Assembly (NCBI RefSeq): GCF_009826935.1
Contig: NZ_WUMN01000001.1
Coordinates: 868,001-932,000, forward strand
DNA from: Flavobacterium sp. Sd200
Lineage (GTDB): Bacteria > Bacteroidota > Bacteroidia > Flavobacteriales > Flavobacteriaceae
Reading direction: 5' to 3'
DNA: 64,000 bases
The translations under genes and the position numbers were made by a program. This document shows positions 34,131-44,217 of the stretch, piece after piece; position 1 is the first letter of the stretch, and every line of letters starts with the position of its first letter. The notes beneath the pieces were generated by a model that had not been told where the DNA came from, did not search any database, and saw only the letters and a list, made by a program, of their open reading frames with translations.

Positions 34131-34991
34131 ATGAATATAAAAATAATAGAGTGTCCGCGAGATGCTATGCAGGGCATTAAGGCATTTATACCTACAGAAA
34201 AAAAGATAGCTTACATACAGTCTTTGCTTCGTGTAGGATTTGATACTATTGATGTGGGCAGTTTTGTGTCGGCTAAAGCCATACCGCAAATGCAGGACAG
34301 TGCTGCTGTACTTGCAGGTTTGGATCTTAGCGGTACCAAAAGCAAATTGCTGACTATTATTGCAAATACCCAAGGAGCTGAAGCTGCCGTAAAGTATGAA
34401 CAGGTACAATATTTGGGATATCCATTCTCGATCTCAGAAAATTTCCAGATGCGTAATACCCATAAAACCATTGCACAATCGGTTATAACACTTCAGGAAA
34501 TATTAGACATTGCCCAAGCGGCAAATAAAGAAGTGGTTGCTTATCTCTCTATGGGGTTTGGCAATCCTTATGGCGATCCCTGGAATGTAGATATAGTAGG
34601 GGAGTGGACACAAAAACTAGCCAATATGGGGGTTGAGATCATTTCACTTTCTGATACTGTAGGCAGCTCTACACCCGAGGTTATTACACATTTGTTCTCT
34701 CATCTTATACCTTTATATCCAAATATTGAGTTTGGAGCACATTTACACACTACACCAGACAAATGGTTTGAAAAAATTGATGCGGCCTATAAGTCAGGTT
34801 GTATGCGTTTCGATGGTGCAATACAGGGGTTTGGTGGTTGTCCTATGGCAAAAGACGAACTTACAGGCAATATGCCTACCGAAAAAATGTTATCTTATTT
34901 TACTGCTGCAAAAGCTGACTGTGGTTTAAATTCTCTTAGTTTTGAAAGCGCCTATAATGAGGCAACTAAAATTTTTAGGGAATATCATTAA
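34131..34991 (+). CDS. Hydroxymethylglutaryl-CoA lyase-like protein
   Basis: A 286-residue TIM-barrel enzyme of the DRE-metallolyase superfamily. IIECPRDAMQG has the catalytic arginine-aspartate pair, FGAHLHTTPD the metal histidines, and FDGAIQGFGGCPMAKDELTGNMPTE the GGCP catalytic cysteine loop characteristic of HMG-CoA lyase. The reaction splits HMG-CoA to acetoacetate and acetyl-CoA in leucine breakdown or ketogenesis. It follows pyrD by 51 bases. Related aldolases cannot be excluded, but the GCP motif favours HMG-CoA lyase. Confidence 0.9.
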   Translation: MNIKIIECPRDAMQGIKAFIPTEKKIAYIQSLLRVGFDTIDVGSFVSAKAIPQMQDSAAVLAGLDLSGTKSKLLTIIANTQGAEAAVKYEQVQYLGYPFSISENFQMRNTHKTIAQSVITLQEILDIAQAANKEVVAYLSMGFGNPYGDPWNVDIVGEWTQKLANMGVEIISLSDTVGSSTPEVITHLFSHLIPLYPNIEFGAHLHTTPDKWFEKIDAAYKSGCMRFDGAIQGFGGCPMAKDELTGNMPTEKMLSYFTAAKADCGLNSLSFESAYNEATKIFREYH

Positions 34992-35245
34992 GTTATACTT
35001 GTTAATATACAATTTTGTAACTAATATTTATAATTATAAACAATTGTTGTATTTTTAACTTTATATGTTTTTAAAGTTAATTTGTTAATTAGAATTATTC
35101 TTTTTTATTGTTTTTAGGCTTTTGTTGATAATATTTCATCTATTTTGATAGTTTAGTGTTTTTAAGTGTGGTTATATAGTTATATATTTGACATATCTGC
35201 TATATGTATTGCAGATGTTTATTACCAATAACTACAAAAAACTGC
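34992..35245. other. AT-rich intergenic region upstream of the GEVED protein gene
   Basis: 254 bases of very AT-rich DNA without an ORF. TATATTTG at 35183-35190 is a perfect -7 box (TTTA 18 bases upstream at 35161-35164). A 6-bp stem ATCTGC / GCAGAT (35195-35216) would form at the 5' end of the transcript. No terminator is evident after the HMG-CoA lyase gene. Confidence 0.45.
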
Positions 35246-36289
35246 ATGAAAAAAAATTACTTATCTGTTGGCCTTAAGGCCTTTTCTTTGTTTGTATTTA
35301 CTTTTTACAATTGTTTCGCTCAGGATAATACATATTGTGAGGCACCTAATAATGAGAATGATGCTTATTACATAACTGGCATTACTACTTCAGGTGGTGA
35401 AACTGATTTTTCGAATACCGATACAGGATTTAATGGTGGTTATAGCGATTATACATCATCTTTCACTGTTTCAACATTTCCGGGAGGTTCTTTTGCTGTT
35501 ACCGCTACACACCCCTCTAACGATTATTTATACGGTGCCTGGGTTGACTGGAACAGAGATTATACTTTTTCAGACAGTGAACAGGCGCTGGTAACAGGGT
35601 GGCTTTCTTCTCCTGCTTTTCTTGGTAATGTAATTGCCCCGGAAAATATAGAGCCCGGCACTTACAGGTTAAGGATTAGAAGTGCTTTTAGAGGTACCCC
35701 TATGCCTTGTGGAGAACATGCCTGGGGTGAGGCCGAGGATTATTCTATAGAAGTTTTAAATATTACAACCTGTTATCCGCCATACGGACTTACTGTTACA
35801 CCGTCTCCTAACAATACAAAGGCTGACCTGATTTGGAGCCATCCTGTACAGGGCACGCAACCAACGGCCTATGAGTATGTTTTTAGTACTACATCAACAA
35901 GACCAACAGGGAGGGGAACCGTCATTCCTGAAAATTATGTATTCGAGGCCGATTATAATCCTCAAAATGATTATTATTTATTTGTGCGTAGTGTATGCCA
36001 GGAAAATGTTTTTAGTAGCTGGGAAGGATATGAAGTACTTAATACAAATAACGTAAGAACACAGAATAATGATATTGTAGTTTATAAAGAAGGTAATTCT
36101 ATAAGCGTATCTTCATCAAATAGTATTATAAATAATATAACTATTTATGATACGAGCGGCAGGAAACTTTATGAGCAAAATAATAATTCAGATAAATTAG
36201 TGCTAAGCAGTTTACAGATGCAGCAACAGGTACTTATTTTAGAGGTTAGTACCCCAAATGGAAAAGTAAATAAAAGAATTGTCTACTAA
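35246..36289 (+). CDS. Secreted GEVED-domain protein with T9SS-type C-terminal sorting domain
   Basis: The 347-residue protein starts at 35246 (MKKNYLSVGL) with a signal peptide ending near NCFAQ. A GEVED domain spans about residues 20-175 (YLYGAWVDWNRDYTFSDSEQ; CGEHAWGEAEDYSIEV), followed by a fibronectin III-like segment (PPYGLTVTPSPNNTKADLIWSHP) and a C-terminal region of about 75 residues with ITIYDTSGRKLYEQ, LQMQQQVLILEVSTPNGKVNKRIVY, the pattern of type A sorting signals of the type IX secretion system. It is predicted to be exported to the cell surface; the ligand is unknown. Confidence 0.82.
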   Translation: MKKNYLSVGLKAFSLFVFTFYNCFAQDNTYCEAPNNENDAYYITGITTSGGETDFSNTDTGFNGGYSDYTSSFTVSTFPGGSFAVTATHPSNDYLYGAWVDWNRDYTFSDSEQALVTGWLSSPAFLGNVIAPENIEPGTYRLRIRSAFRGTPMPCGEHAWGEAEDYSIEVLNITTCYPPYGLTVTPSPNNTKADLIWSHPVQGTQPTAYEYVFSTTSTRPTGRGTVIPENYVFEADYNPQNDYYLFVRSVCQENVFSSWEGYEVLNTNNVRTQNNDIVVYKEGNSISVSSSNSIINNITIYDTSGRKLYEQNNNSDKLVLSSLQMQQQVLILEVSTPNGKVNKRIVY

Positions 36290-36292
36290 TAT

Positions 36293-36328
36293 TTAGGGCT
36301 GATGCATTTTTTAATGCATCAGCCCTAA
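36293..36328. terminator. Bidirectional terminator between GEVED gene and mnmA
   Basis: Perfect 16-bp stem TTAGGGCTGATGCATT / AATGCATCAGCCCTAA with a TTTT loop, 3 bases after the GEVED stop and 23 bases from the mnmA stop on the other strand. Confidence 0.85.
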
Positions 36329-36351
36329 TAATTCCTTTTTGTGGTAGTTTA

Positions 36352-37539
36352 TTACGATATTACACCGCTTCCCACAAGCTCCTCGCCTATGTGCCATGCA
36401 GCAAACTGCCCTTCGGTAATTGCACTTTGAGGTTCTTCGAACGATATATACATGCCGTTGTCAAACTTATGTAATGTAGCTTTTTGTAAAGGCTGTCGAT
36501 AGCGTATGCGCACCATAACATCCATAGTTTCTCCATCAGCAATGGCAAGATCTTCGCGAACCCAGTGTATTTCGCTCTCCTGTATAAACAATGCTGTGCG
36601 GAACAATCCGGGGTGGTTGTGTCCCTGACCGGTATATATAGCATTAGTCTCAACATCAGTAGCTATAATGAACAAAGGCTCTTTTGTGCCACCTACATTC
36701 AGTCCTTTGCGCTGGCCAATAGTATAGTAGTGTGCACCCTGGTGACGACCAACTACTTTACCCATTTCGGGTTTATATTCTATGGTCGCTGCCTGATAAG
36801 CAAGTTGTTCTTTAACCGATGTAAATTGAGGCACCTCCTGTGCATAAGTATCTATCCCGGCATTTACTTCATAAATAACACCCTCTTTAGGCTGTAATTG
36901 CTGCTGCAAGAACTCCGGAAGGCGTACTTTGCCAATAAAGCAAAGCCCCTGCGAATCTTTCTTTTCGGCAGTAACAAGCCCCATTTCAGCTGCAATTTCG
37001 CGAACCTGCGGTTTAAGTAGCTCTCCTATAGGAAAAAGTGCTTTTGACAGCTGCTCCTGAGAAAGTTGGCATAAAAAGTAGGATTGATCTTTATTGCCAT
37101 CTGCTCCGGCAAGCAATCTGTGTATTTCTTTGCCGTCTTTAGTTATGGTGTCTTTACGGCAATAATGCCCGGTAGCAACATAATCGGCACCAAGGCTAAG
37201 GGCAATCTTCATGAAAACGTCAAACTTTATTTCACGGTTGCAAAGTACATCCGGGTTTGGTGTACGGCCTTTTTCGTATTCGTTAAACATATAGTCAACG
37301 ATTCGCTCTTTATACTGCTCGCTAAGGTCTACTGTCTGGAATGGTATTCCCAGTTTTTCTGCCACCAGCAATGCGTCATTACTGTCTTCCAGCCATGGGC
37401 ATTCGTTAGATATGGTTACTTCCTCGTCGTGCCAGTTTTTCATAAACAGGCCTATAACTTCATAACCCTGTTGCTGAAGCAGGTATGCTGCCACACTACT
37501 GTCTACTCCGCCACTAAGCCCTACAACAACACGTTTCAT
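36352..37539 (-). CDS. mnmA: tRNA-specific 2-thiouridylase
   Basis: A 395-residue cytoplasmic enzyme that adds sulfur to uridine 34 of Glu, Gln and Lys tRNAs. [18 protein letters not shown] is the PP-loop ATP site; the catalytic cysteines are in [13 protein letters not shown] (C in DVLCN) and SQGLCFIG. Its start is preceded by AAAAGGAG about 9 bases upstream, an unusually good Shine-Dalgarno site for this group, and TATTTTTG (complement of 37568-37575) is a -7 box. Convergent with the GEVED gene. Confidence 0.96.
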   Translation of the reverse strand: MKRVVVGLSGGVDSSVAAYLLQQQGYEVIGLFMKNWHDEEVTISNECPWLEDSNDALLVAEKLGIPFQTVDLSEQYKERIVDYMFNEYEKGRTPNPDVLCNREIKFDVFMKIALSLGADYVATGHYCRKDTITKDGKEIHRLLAGADGNKDQSYFLCQLSQEQLSKALFPIGELLKPQVREIAAEMGLVTAEKKDSQGLCFIGKVRLPEFLQQQLQPKEGVIYEVNAGIDTYAQEVPQFTSVKEQLAYQAATIEYKPEMGKVVGRHQGAHYYTIGQRKGLNVGGTKEPLFIIATDVETNAIYTGQGHNHPGLFRTALFIQESEIHWVREDLAIADGETMDVMVRIRYRQPLQKATLHKFDNGMYISFEEPQSAITEGQFAAWHIGEELVGSGVIS

Positions 37540-37584
37540 TTTATAATCTCCTTTTAACTATTTTGTGCAAAAATACGACAAAAA

Positions 37585-38289
37585 TTAATTGGTTGTTTTT
37601 TTAGCAGGCAACTTGCGGTCGGCACTCATATCTTCCTCTTTAAAAACTTTGCCATTCTTATAAAATTTCCAAATGCCTGATTTTAGGCCGTTAGAATAAG
37701 ACCCCTGAGAAACTATATTGCCCTGAAAATCCCTGTATGTTGCCTGACCGTTATATAGATCGTTTTTATAAAGAGATTCTTCCAGCACTATACCTTTTTC
37801 GTTATATTTTTTGTAAATGCCCTCTTTAAGCCCGTTTACATAAGTAATCTCTTCGTTAATGGTTCCGTTTTTAAAGAACACTTTACGGATGCCTGTCATC
37901 TTGCCCTTAATATAACGCTCGGTTGCCATTACGGCTTTCGATTTATTGTGGTAATATTTCCATTCACCCTCCTGTAATTTATTTACTTCTCTTCCTTCAC
38001 TTACTTTATTGCCATCCGGATCAAGGAAAACAGTGTAGCATGAACCATCGGCATCAAAGGTTCTGGTTGCCATAAGTGAAGATCTGGCATCATCAGAAAA
38101 AAACTTGAATGTTCCTGTCTCTTTACCATGTTCAAAAGTGCCCTCATAACGTGGTTTTTTAGACTTTTCATAAGTACCTTTCCACAGCCCGTGTCGTTTG
38201 CCCGAAGCGTCATTCTTATTAATATCCTGCGCTATTGAACTGGCTGAAAAGGTTAGTAAACAAAGTAAGGTTACAAGTTTTTTGTGCAT
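37585..38289 (-). CDS. Secreted MORN/YwqK-type repeat protein
   Basis: A 234-residue protein with signal peptide (MHKKLVTLLCLLTFSASSIAQ) and tandem MORN-like units of about 22-25 residues: GKRHGLWKGTYEKS, RYEGTFEHGKETGTFKF, GREVNKLQEGEWKYYH, NGLKEGIYKKYNEKG, NDLYNGQATYRDFQG, NGLKSGIWKFYKNG. The YwqK name in databases ('antitoxin') does not imply toxin-antitoxin function for exported versions. Role unknown, probably a cell-envelope beta-repeat protein. The gene lies between the yidC terminator and mnmA. Confidence 0.82.
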   Translation of the reverse strand: MHKKLVTLLCLLTFSASSIAQDINKNDASGKRHGLWKGTYEKSKKPRYEGTFEHGKETGTFKFFSDDARSSLMATRTFDADGSCYTVFLDPDGNKVSEGREVNKLQEGEWKYYHNKSKAVMATERYIKGKMTGIRKVFFKNGTINEEITYVNGLKEGIYKKYNEKGIVLEESLYKNDLYNGQATYRDFQGNIVSQGSYSNGLKSGIWKFYKNGKVFKEEDMSADRKLPAKKTTN

Positions 38290-38357
38290 GGTGAGTCTTT
38301 TTTATTAAGAACGAAATATAGTTTTTTTATTGTTAAAAAAATAAGTACTAATTAAAA

Positions 38358-38379
38358 AAAGCACTCCGAAGAGTGCTTT
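38358..38379 (-). terminator. Terminator of yidC
   Basis: Perfect 9-bp stem AAAGCACTC / GAGTGCTTT with a CGAA tetraloop, 9 bases past the minus-strand stop, followed on that strand by seven T residues. Confidence 0.85.
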
Positions 38380-38387
38380 AAAATAAA

Positions 38388-40277
38388 TTATTTTTTGTTT
38401 TGATTTTTTTGCTGCTCCTGTGCCTGCTCCATCATTTCCTGCATTTTTTGCTGAAAACGGTTTTGCTTTTTAGGCTTACTTTTATTAGAAGCTATAATAG
38501 CATGTATCTTATCTTCTTTTACTATATGGTTTTTAATTACATACATAATACCTATAGTAATCAGGTTAGATATAAAGTAGTATAAACTTAAACCTGAAGC
38601 ATAATTATTGAAGAATATTAGCATCATTAATGGCGATATGTATATCATTACCTTCATTATCTTGCTCATATCCGGCATTCCTTCCTGTGGTGGCGCAGCC
38701 ATGCTTTGGTCTCCGGTTGTCATTCTCATGTAAAAGAATATAGCTACAGAAGCAAGTATAGGGAATAAACTTACGTGATTGCCGTAGAATGGAACGTAGA
38801 ATGGTAGGTTAATTACCGCATCATAAGATGAAAGGTCGGTAGCCCAAAGGAAATCTTTCTGTCTTAAATCAAAGAACGATGGGAAGAACTGGAAGAGGGC
38901 ATAGAACACCGGAATTTGCATTAACGCAGGTAAACATCCGGCCATAGGGCTAACTCCCGCCGAATTGTACAGCTTCATAGTTTCCTGCTGTTTTTTCATC
39001 GGGTCTTTTTTGTACTTCTCATTTAGTTCGTTTATTTCAGGTCGAAGCACTTTCATTTTAGCCTGAGATACATACGATTTATAAGTAACCGGAGACATTA
39101 CAAGCCTTACCAAAATTGTAAATATAATAATGGCAATACCATAAGGCATGAAACTGCTAAGGAATGTAAATACAGGTATAAATATAAAACGGTTTATCCA
39201 ACCGAAAATACCCCAGCCTAAAGGCATAACCTCGTCAAGGTTGCGGTCATAATCGTTAAGTATTTTATAATCGCTTGGGCCATAATACCAGTTCATGTTA
39301 TAGTTTAGCTCGCCGCCTTTAAATGCAAGAGGCATTTTAGCTGTAAACTTTTTAGTGAACAAAGTATCAACTTTTTCGTCTTTTACTAAATTCTCTGAAG
39401 TAAAATCAGCAGTTTTAAAAGAAGTATCTGTCAGTAATATAGAGCTAAAAAAGTGCTGCTTGAATGCTACATAAGTAACTTCGTCTGCTTTTTCGCCATC
39501 ATTACCACCTTCGCTAAGGTCGCCGTCTTTACCATCTTCATATTCATAAACCACTTTTGTGTACCTGTTCTCATAGCTAACGCTTTTCTCATTGCGGTAA
39601 GCCTTAAGCTGCCATTCAAGATCGATAGGATTAGATGTATCTATAACCTGAGACAAGCCTTGGGTACGAATGGAAAAATCGAGCATAAAGTCTTGTTTAA
39701 GCACATAACGGTACTCTAAAAACTGGTTTTCGCCCGCTTTAAGTCTTAGTGTTAAAACCGTATTATTGCCTTCTTTAGTAACAGCAGGCTCAAAATACAT
39801 ATCCTTAGTGTTAAGGATGCGGTTGTCTTTTGTTTTAAACTGCAGGTTAAAGCTTGCATTATTGTTTTTTATAAGCTCAACCCTTTCGTTAGAGCCTTTA
39901 GCAAATTGCTCAAAGTTTTTAAGGTTAGCCTCAGAAATATAACCGCCTTTATTGGCAATGCGAAGCAATAATACATCGTTGCTTATTTCGGTAACGTCAT
40001 TTTTAGCCGACGGGAGCGTTGCACTGTAAGCAAATGCCCCAAACGAATTTTTTAGCTGTGCTACCTTAAGGGAATCTGTTGCGGTAGAGTCTTTACCTGC
40101 TACAGCCGGGCTTTCTGGTATCTGTGTTTTCTTAGCTTTATCAAGCTGCTCCTGTTTTGCCTTAGCTTTTAATTCCTGTTCTTTGTTGGCAGACTGGTTA
40201 TAGATCATCCATAACAGCAATACCATTATAAGGGCAAAGCCAATAATCGTTTTTACGTCTAACTTTTTTTCTTCCAT
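38388..40277 (-). CDS. yidC: Membrane protein insertase
   Basis: A 629-residue inner-membrane protein. An N-terminal helix (TIIGFALIMVLLLWMIYNQSA) is followed by a periplasmic beta-sandwich domain of about 300 residues, then the conserved five-helix insertase core (FTFLSSFMPYGIAIIIFTILVRLVMSPVTYKS; GVSPMAGCLPALMQIPVFYALFQFF) and a basic, Gln-rich C-terminal tail. Bacteroidota YidC has this large periplasmic domain and tail, which can contact ribosomes. It is 58 bases downstream of pyrG and probably co-transcribed with it. Confidence 0.97.
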   Translation of the reverse strand: MEEKKLDVKTIIGFALIMVLLLWMIYNQSANKEQELKAKAKQEQLDKAKKTQIPESPAVAGKDSTATDSLKVAQLKNSFGAFAYSATLPSAKNDVTEISNDVLLLRIANKGGYISEANLKNFEQFAKGSNERVELIKNNNASFNLQFKTKDNRILNTKDMYFEPAVTKEGNNTVLTLRLKAGENQFLEYRYVLKQDFMLDFSIRTQGLSQVIDTSNPIDLEWQLKAYRNEKSVSYENRYTKVVYEYEDGKDGDLSEGGNDGEKADEVTYVAFKQHFFSSILLTDTSFKTADFTSENLVKDEKVDTLFTKKFTAKMPLAFKGGELNYNMNWYYGPSDYKILNDYDRNLDEVMPLGWGIFGWINRFIFIPVFTFLSSFMPYGIAIIIFTILVRLVMSPVTYKSYVSQAKMKVLRPEINELNEKYKKDPMKKQQETMKLYNSAGVSPMAGCLPALMQIPVFYALFQFFPSFFDLRQKDFLWATDLSSYDAVINLPFYVPFYGNHVSLFPILASVAIFFYMRMTTGDQSMAAPPQEGMPDMSKIMKVMIYISPLMMLIFFNNYASGLSLYYFISNLITIGIMYVIKNHIVKEDKIHAIIASNKSKPKKQNRFQQKMQEMMEQAQEQQKNQNKK

Positions 40278-40335
40278 TTAAATAGTAAATTGATTCTCTT
40301 TTATCTATTGCGGCTATTTTCGCAATTATTGTTAT

Positions 40336-42066
<1,731 letters not shown>

Positions 42067-42232
42067 CTAATATTTTATTAGTAAGAGGATTATAGTAAAT
42101 GTTACATCTTAATTGCGTAAAAATGTTTTTGCTAAAACTAAGTATTTAGAATTAATGTGCGTGACAGCATTTTAAATAGCCGTTATTATTTTGCAAATTT
42201 GTATTTGATATTATTTCATTTATACAACTATA

Positions 42233-42682
42233 ATGACGTTTAAGCAAAAAATATACCGCTATTATCTTCAACAGATAGATGATAAACTTGATGCATTTAA
42301 AGATATGATAGATGCACTAACCGAGGGAGCAGCCAATGATGCAAAAGGATCGGCAGGGGATAAGCATGAAACAGCCTTGTCGATGATGCATCTTGAACAG
42401 GAAAAACTAAACAGCAAAATATCAGAATTTTTAGACCAGCGTGCAGTACTCGAGAAAATAAACCCGGAACTGGCTACAACTAAAATAGTTTTGGGTAGTG
42501 TAAGTATTGTAAATAATATGTATTTGTTTTTGAGCACGGCTTTACCAAAAATAACCATAGATGGTGTTACAGTGATTGCGCTTTCGCCTCAATCTCCACT
42601 TGGTTCTCAAATTGTTGGAAAACAGGCAGGTGACAGTGTTGTTGTTAACAATACTAAATATACCATCGAAGAAGTTTATTAG
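42233..42682 (+). CDS. GreA/GreB C-terminal-like small protein
   Basis: A 149-residue protein. The N-terminal part is helical (KIYRYYLQQIDDKLDAFKDMIDAL, then HLEQEKLNSKISEFLDQR), and the end reads IALSPQSPLGSQIVGKQAGDSVVVNNTKYTIEEVY, which follows the GreA/GreB C-terminal pattern S-P-x-G-x-x-x-x-G-K-x-x-G-D-x-V. Similar proteins in related genomes are often labelled 3-oxoacyl-ACP synthase, for which I see no support. A role at RNA polymerase is a guess from fold resemblance. Transcribed alone, divergent from pyrG. Confidence 0.68.
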   Translation: MTFKQKIYRYYLQQIDDKLDAFKDMIDALTEGAANDAKGSAGDKHETALSMMHLEQEKLNSKISEFLDQRAVLEKINPELATTKIVLGSVSIVNNMYLFLSTALPKITIDGVTVIALSPQSPLGSQIVGKQAGDSVVVNNTKYTIEEVY

Positions 42683-42996
42683 TATTGTTGTGAAATTGAA
42701 AGGTAAAACCGATTTTAATTAAAAAAGTATTAATAGCTGATGCTGTGTAATGTGGTTTAGACTTAAAAACACTGCGAATTTCATAAAGTAGTTTTATGTT
42801 AATATTCATATACTGAATTAACAGCGCTTTAACATTTGTTTTCATACTTTTGAAAACCGACCAGAAAAAGTCAAATTTAGTTACGCTTGCAAATCACCAA
42901 CTCAACCTTTCAGCCTGTGCCGGGAAGTCTATATTTTATGCTTTTATCTGTATTATTTGATTTTATCGCCAACCTGCAAATTATAAGTAGTTAATT
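42683..42996. other. Intergenic region upstream of the signalling operon
   Basis: 314 bases without a supported ORF. TACTTTTG at 42845-42852 is a perfect TAnnTTTG box, but no TTTG lies 18-21 bases upstream, and it would give a leader of about 140 bases. No clear terminator hairpin after the gene at 42233. Confidence 0.4.
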
Positions 42997-44202
42997 ATGA
43001 TACTTATAGTAGACGATAAACGGGAAAATATTATGCCCCTTATTAAAATTCTTGAACTGCATGGCCTTGTTGCCGATGCGGCAGAATCTGGTGAGGAGGC
43101 ATTGAGGCTTATTCTTAAAAAAAACTATTCACTCATAATCCTTGATGTGCAAATGCCGGGCATGGATGGCTTTGAAGTTGCCGAAGCACTTGCAGGTAGC
43201 AACCGCACTAAAGATATCCCGGTTATATTCCTGTCGGCTATTAATAAAGAGAAAAGATATATTTTTAAAGGTTTTGAGACCGGAGCTGTCGATTATATTA
43301 CAAAACCTGCCGATCCTGACCTGCTTATACTTAAAGTAAAGACATTTTTAAAGCTTTATGAGCAAAAAAATGAGCTCAAAGATGTTAGGGATCTGCTTTC
43401 TAAAGAAATAGAAATAAGGAAAGAGGCTCAGGAAAATCTTGAAAACAGAGTAGCCGAAAGGACTAAAGAATTAAGCGACAAGAATGAAGAGCTTGAACTT
43501 AGAAATCATGAATTGCAGCAGTTTGCATGGGTAGTGTCTCATGATCTTAAAGAGCCTCTCAGAAAAATAGAGACTTTTATTAAAATTATAAAAGAACGCT
43601 ATTTAATTTCCGATGAAAAAGCTGTTGATTATGTAAATCGTACTGTCAGATCGGCCCAGCGAATGGAGCATTTAATTACAGATCTGTTGGATTATTCCCG
43701 CTTATCTTCAGATGTAATACCTGTACAGGTTAACCTTACCAGTCTTGTAAAAGAAGTAGTTTCTGATTTTGATAATCTTATAGATCAAAAGAATGCAATC
43801 ATAAGCATAGATGAGCTTCCTGTAATTACAGGAGTAACGAGTCAATTAAGGCAACTTTTTCAAAATCTTATAGGAAATTCACTTAAATTTACCCGCCCTG
43901 ATGTTAGTCCTGTTATAGAAATAGCATCGGAATTTATAAATGAAAAAGACAGTAAGGCGCAGCCTACTGCAACCGGAAGGTATTGCCGAATAATCGTTAA
44001 AGATAACGGAATAGGCTTCAATGAGGTGTATTTAGAAAAGATATTTAAAATTTTTCAAAGCCTCAATGACCGTAATGCCTATGAAGGTACCGGCATAGGA
44101 CTGGCAATTGCTAAAAAAATTATTGAAAAACATAATGGTCTCATAACGGCCACGAGTAAAGAAGGCGAGGGGGCAACCTTTATAATTGTGCTACCGGTTT
44201 AA
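42997..44202 (+). CDS. Receiver-histidine kinase protein (REC-HisKA-HATPase)
   Basis: A 401-residue soluble protein. Residues 1-120 are a receiver with phosphoacceptor D50 in LILDVQMPGMDGFE and the K in DYITKPAD. A coiled coil (about 122-172) follows, then HisKA with H182 in VVSHDLKEPLRKIETF and an HATPase domain with LFQNLIGNSLKFT, DNGIGF and GTGIGLAIAKKII. An N-terminal receiver feeding a kinase without membrane segments implies that it is driven by another kinase, probably the hybrid kinase encoded 15 bases downstream. Confidence 0.93.
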   Translation: MILIVDDKRENIMPLIKILELHGLVADAAESGEEALRLILKKNYSLIILDVQMPGMDGFEVAEALAGSNRTKDIPVIFLSAINKEKRYIFKGFETGAVDYITKPADPDLLILKVKTFLKLYEQKNELKDVRDLLSKEIEIRKEAQENLENRVAERTKELSDKNEELELRNHELQQFAWVVSHDLKEPLRKIETFIKIIKERYLISDEKAVDYVNRTVRSAQRMEHLITDLLDYSRLSSDVIPVQVNLTSLVKEVVSDFDNLIDQKNAIISIDELPVITGVTSQLRQLFQNLIGNSLKFTRPDVSPVIEIASEFINEKDSKAQPTATGRYCRIIVKDNGIGFNEVYLEKIFKIFQSLNDRNAYEGTGIGLAIAKKIIEKHNGLITATSKEGEGATFIIVLPV

Positions 44203-44217
44203 AATTCTGTAAACTAT

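Noticed and set aside
37585..38289. YwqK-type antitoxin
   Set aside because: The protein is exported and made of MORN-like repeats, and no toxin is adjacent. The database family name is misleading here.
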